Source: Bacillota bacterium
Lineage (GTDB): Bacteria; Bacillota; Clostridia; Lachnospirales; Lachnospiraceae
NCBI GenBank assembly: GCA_023425485.1
Contig: JAFACO010000243.1
Span: 1 to 7,932, forward strand
Length of the DNA: 7,932 nucleotides
Direction: 5' to 3'
Part shown: positions 6,456 to 7,932 of the stretch, in pieces
How the letters are laid out: each line of letters opens with the position of its first letter
Numbering within the stretch: the stretch's first letter is position 1
Translations under genes and position numbers: made by a program
The notes under the pieces: generated by a model
What the model saw: the letters and a program-made list of their open reading frames with translations, nothing else
Told to the model about the DNA's origin: nothing
The model's database searches: none

Positions 6456-7537
6456 TATCTCTGTACCTCCATCATATTAATAAATTCGTTGAATAAAAAT
6501 TCACTATCCATTGGTCCTGCACATGCTTCAGGATGGAATTGCACCGAGAATACGTTTTTACCAAGGTAGTGCATTCCTTCCACTGTCTTATCATTTACAT
6601 TGACAAAACTTACTTCTGCAACATCTGGTTTTAAGCTTTCCGGTAATACCATGTATCCATGATTTTGTGTGGAGATATAGACTCTTCCAGTTTTTAAATC
6701 CTTTACCGGATGGTTAGCTCCTCGATGTCCGTACTTCATCTTCTGTGTATCACCACCGTTTGCAAGTGCCAGTAACTGATGTCCCAGACAGATTGCAAAG
6801 ATTGGTACATTGCTGTCGAACATATTCTTAACTTCTTTTATAATATCAGTACACTCCTTTGGATCACCAGGTCCATTGGATAACATAATTCCGTCAGGAT
6901 TATTTTTTAGCACTTCTTCTGCCTTTGTGAAAGCTGGATAAATCGTTACCTCACAGCCTCTATTCGATAAACATCTTGGGATATTCAGCTTTAAGCCATA
7001 ATCCATTAATGCAACCTTATACTTTGTTTCGCCGATGGCTGGAACTACTTTAACATCGGTTCTGCTAGTTTTTTCAATCACTTTAAGTACTTGATACTGA
7101 TGAATTTTTTCAATTACAGCTTCGAGCTTATAATTCTCGTCTGTTGTAATCATTCCATTCATCGTCCCTTTATTCCGTAGGATTTTAACCAGTGCTCTGG
7201 TATCAATTCCTGATATTCCAGGAATGTCATTACGCTCCAGGAAGCTTTGAATGCTTTCTTCACTTCGAAAATTGCTAGGTATTCTTGATAATTCTCTTAC
7301 AATAAAACCATCCAGCCAAGGCTTGTGTGATTCCATGTCTTCATAGCTAATCCCATAATTACCAATTAAAGGATAAGTCATAACAACACTTTGACCAGCG
7401 TACGAAGGGTCAGTCAGTACTTCCAGATACCCTGTCATTCCAGTATTGAAGACGATCTCACTAATAATCTCTCTCTGCGCCCCTATACTTTCACCGGTAA
7501 AGACATTGCCATCCTCAAGAATTAAGAATGCTTTCAT
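6455..7537 (-). CDS. carA: Carbamoyl-phosphate synthase small subunit (glutamine amidotransferase)
   Basis: 360 residues from the chosen start. CarA hydrolyses glutamine and passes ammonia to CarB. Numbering from this start, the N-terminal CPSase domain (about 1-150) includes MKAFLILEDGNVFTGE, FNTGMTGYLEVLTDPSY and GISGIDTRALVKILR. A class I glutaminase domain follows (about 175-355). It has LSNGPGDP, the nucleophile elbow FAICLGHQLLAL with C250, TQNHGYMV, and the triad partners H335/E337 in VQFHPEA. An ATG four codons upstream (7549) extends the frame, but it lacks a ribosome binding site. The ATG at 7537 has GGAGG 5 bases upstream and gives the family's usual MKAFLILEDG start. The stop overlaps the carB start. 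Regulation probably acts through the promoter and leader at 7538-7640. Confidence 0.96.
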   Translation of the reverse strand: MKAFLILEDGNVFTGESIGAQREIISEIVFNTGMTGYLEVLTDPSYAGQSVVMTYPLIGNYGISYEDMESHKPWLDGFIVRELSRIPSNFRSEESIQSFLERNDIPGISGIDTRALVKILRNKGTMNGMITTDENYKLEAVIEKIHQYQVLKVIEKTSRTDVKVVPAIGETKYKVALMDYGLKLNIPRCLSNRGCEVTIYPAFTKAEEVLKNNPDGIMLSNGPGDPKECTDIIKEVKNMFDSNVPIFAICLGHQLLALANGGDTQKMKYGHRGANHPVKDLKTGRVYISTQNHGYMVLPESLKPDVAEVSFVNVNDKTVEGMHYLGKNVFSVQFHPEACAGPMDSEFLFNEFINMMEVQR

Positions 7538-7605
7538 CAAATCCTCCATTCTACCGCATATGCGGCTAGTGACTAAATTTTTGCAAAAAAAAAGAATACA
7601 GGTTA
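7538..7605 (-). promoter_or_regulatory. carA leader with T9 run and small GC hairpin next to the RBS
   Basis: The predicted 5' UTR of about 68 nt holds a run of nine T (7593-7585 on the minus strand) close to the predicted transcription start. It also holds the palindrome CCGCATATGCGG (7565-7554), flanked by CTAG and TAG, ending a few bases before the GGAGG of carA. The hairpin could modulate access to the ribosome binding site. I did not see a PyrR-type binding loop or a classical terminator/antiterminator pair. The function is inferred, not shown. Confidence 0.4.
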
Positions 7606-7611
7606 ACTTAA

Positions 7612-7640
7612 ACGATACACTACTTTGTATATCTCGTCAA
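7612..7640 (-). promoter_or_regulatory. Probable carAB promoter
   Basis: On the minus strand TTGACG (7640-7635, 5/6 match to TTGACA) is followed after 17 bases by TATCGT (7617-7612, 4/6 match to TATAAT). Transcription would begin near 7605. The region just upstream (7641-7730) is very A/T-rich with repeated A and T runs, which fits an UP-element-like or curved segment. The -10 is mediocre, which would suit a regulated promoter. Confidence 0.5.
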
Positions 7641-7730
7641 TCCTTCTTTTAATTTTTATAAATATTTTTGAATAAATATTCATTTTTTCTATACATTTTT
7701 ATGATTTTAACACATCCATTTTCAAATTAC

Positions 7731-7772
7731 AAGAGGGTAAATAAAATATTTTTTAGCACAAAATACCCTCTT
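7731..7772. repeat. 9-bp perfect inverted repeat in the divergent spacer
   Basis: AAGAGGGTA (7731-7739) and TACCCTCTT (7764-7772) are perfect reverse complements around a 24-nt A/T-rich loop, which itself contains an AAAATATTTT palindrome (7744-7753). It lies between the carA promoter and the promoter of the divergent gene, where a terminator for either gene makes no sense. The T content after either arm is weak (TTATT on plus, TTGTAATTT on minus). It could be an operator for a dimeric regulator, or the end of an unannotated short transcript. Confidence 0.45.
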
Positions 7773-7795
7773 ATTAGCTCTTCTTATGAATTAGG

Positions 7796-7824
7796 TTCAC
7801 ATTTTAGATATAAGTACATATTTT
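7796..7824 (+). promoter_or_regulatory. Possible promoter of the divergent gene at 7856
   Basis: TTCACA (7796-7801, 5/6 match to TTGACA), a 17-base spacer and TATTTT (7819-7824, 4/6 match to TATAAT) sit about 30 bases before the ribosome binding site of the next gene. The placement supports it, but in such A/T-rich DNA chance matches are common. Confidence 0.35.
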
Positions 7825-7855
7825 AATAATAACGATAGCTTATGAGGTAATCACC

Positions 7856-7932
7856 ATGAATAAGTTTGGTACTTCCGATATGAGATTTAATGCAGAAAAT
7901 CAGATAAAGGTATATCCTACACAGATGGACAC
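7856..7932 (+). CDS. 5' end of an unrecognised gene
   Basis: An ATG at 7856 opens a frame that runs off the window after 25 full codons (MNKFGTSDMRFNAENQIKVY, then PTQMD). GAGG at 7844-7847 is a ribosome binding site 8 bases upstream, which supports a real start. I see no signal peptide, membrane segment or known motif, and 25 residues are too few to name a family. It is transcribed divergently from carAB. Confidence 0.6.
   Translation, partial: MNKFGTSDMRFNAENQIKVYPTQMD

Noticed and set aside
7538..7549. Longer carA start four codons upstream
   Set aside because: It has no ribosome binding site. The extra codons contain the GGAGG that serves the ATG at 7537, and the family normally begins MKAFLILEDG.
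7446..7652. Plus-strand frame of 68 codons across the carA start and leader
   Set aside because: It overlaps the carA start, promoter and leader antisense and has no motif.
7538..7855. Riboswitch or PyrR attenuator upstream of carA
   Set aside because: I looked for a PyrR-type binding loop and for a GC-rich terminator followed by the T run. The sequence just before the T9 run forms no stable stem.

Overview
The window looks like a chromosomal segment of a low-GC Firmicute. The DNA is AT-rich by eye, with A/T-rich spacers, strong GGAGG-type ribosome binding sites and hairpin-plus-T-run terminators. The CarA and CarB proteins read like those of Clostridia. A Lachnospiraceae-like host is my inference; nothing in the sequence names the species. 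I see no transposase, phage gene, CRISPR array, tRNA or rRNA.

Layout. Positions 2-136 (+) hold the last 44 codons of a glyoxalase I-type gene, followed by a perfect 18-bp hairpin at 158-211 that probably serves as its terminator. A short A/T-rich spacer (212-399) may hold a decayed small reading frame. From 2983 down to 400 (-) there is a compact run of six small genes that could share one transcript. In order of transcription they are: a two-helix membrane peptide; a small unrecognised protein without a convincing start; a DUF2500-type membrane-anchored protein; a GNAT acetyltransferase; a DUF1801/YdhG-like protein; and an APH-family phosphotransferase. A promoter with a perfect TATAAT lies at 3043-3072. 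The spacer at 2984-3207 is otherwise empty.

Positions 3208-7537 (-) hold carA and carB, the small and large subunits of carbamoyl-phosphate synthase. Their stop and start codons overlap by one base (TAATG), and the pair ends in a clear terminator (3203-3255). A promoter (7612-7640) and a leader of roughly 70 nt, with a run of nine T and a small GC hairpin next to the ribosome binding site, precede carA. The spacer at 7538-7855 separates carA from a divergent gene of unknown function that starts at 7856 (+) and runs off the window. The spacer also holds an unexplained 9-bp inverted repeat (7731-7772).

How it works together. CarA hydrolyses glutamine to ammonia, which CarB combines with bicarbonate and two ATP to make carbamoyl phosphate for pyrimidine and arginine synthesis. 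The six-gene run has no obvious single pathway. It mixes two small-molecule-modifying enzyme families (kinase, acetyltransferase) with poorly characterised small proteins.

The most interesting observation is at the junction of the two smallest genes. The first ends in a canonical A AAA AAG slippery heptamer. A -1 shift there leads straight into the long open frame of the second gene, which has no ATG or GTG start of its own. Otherwise this is ordinary chromosomal sequence and I did not find a convincing new system.
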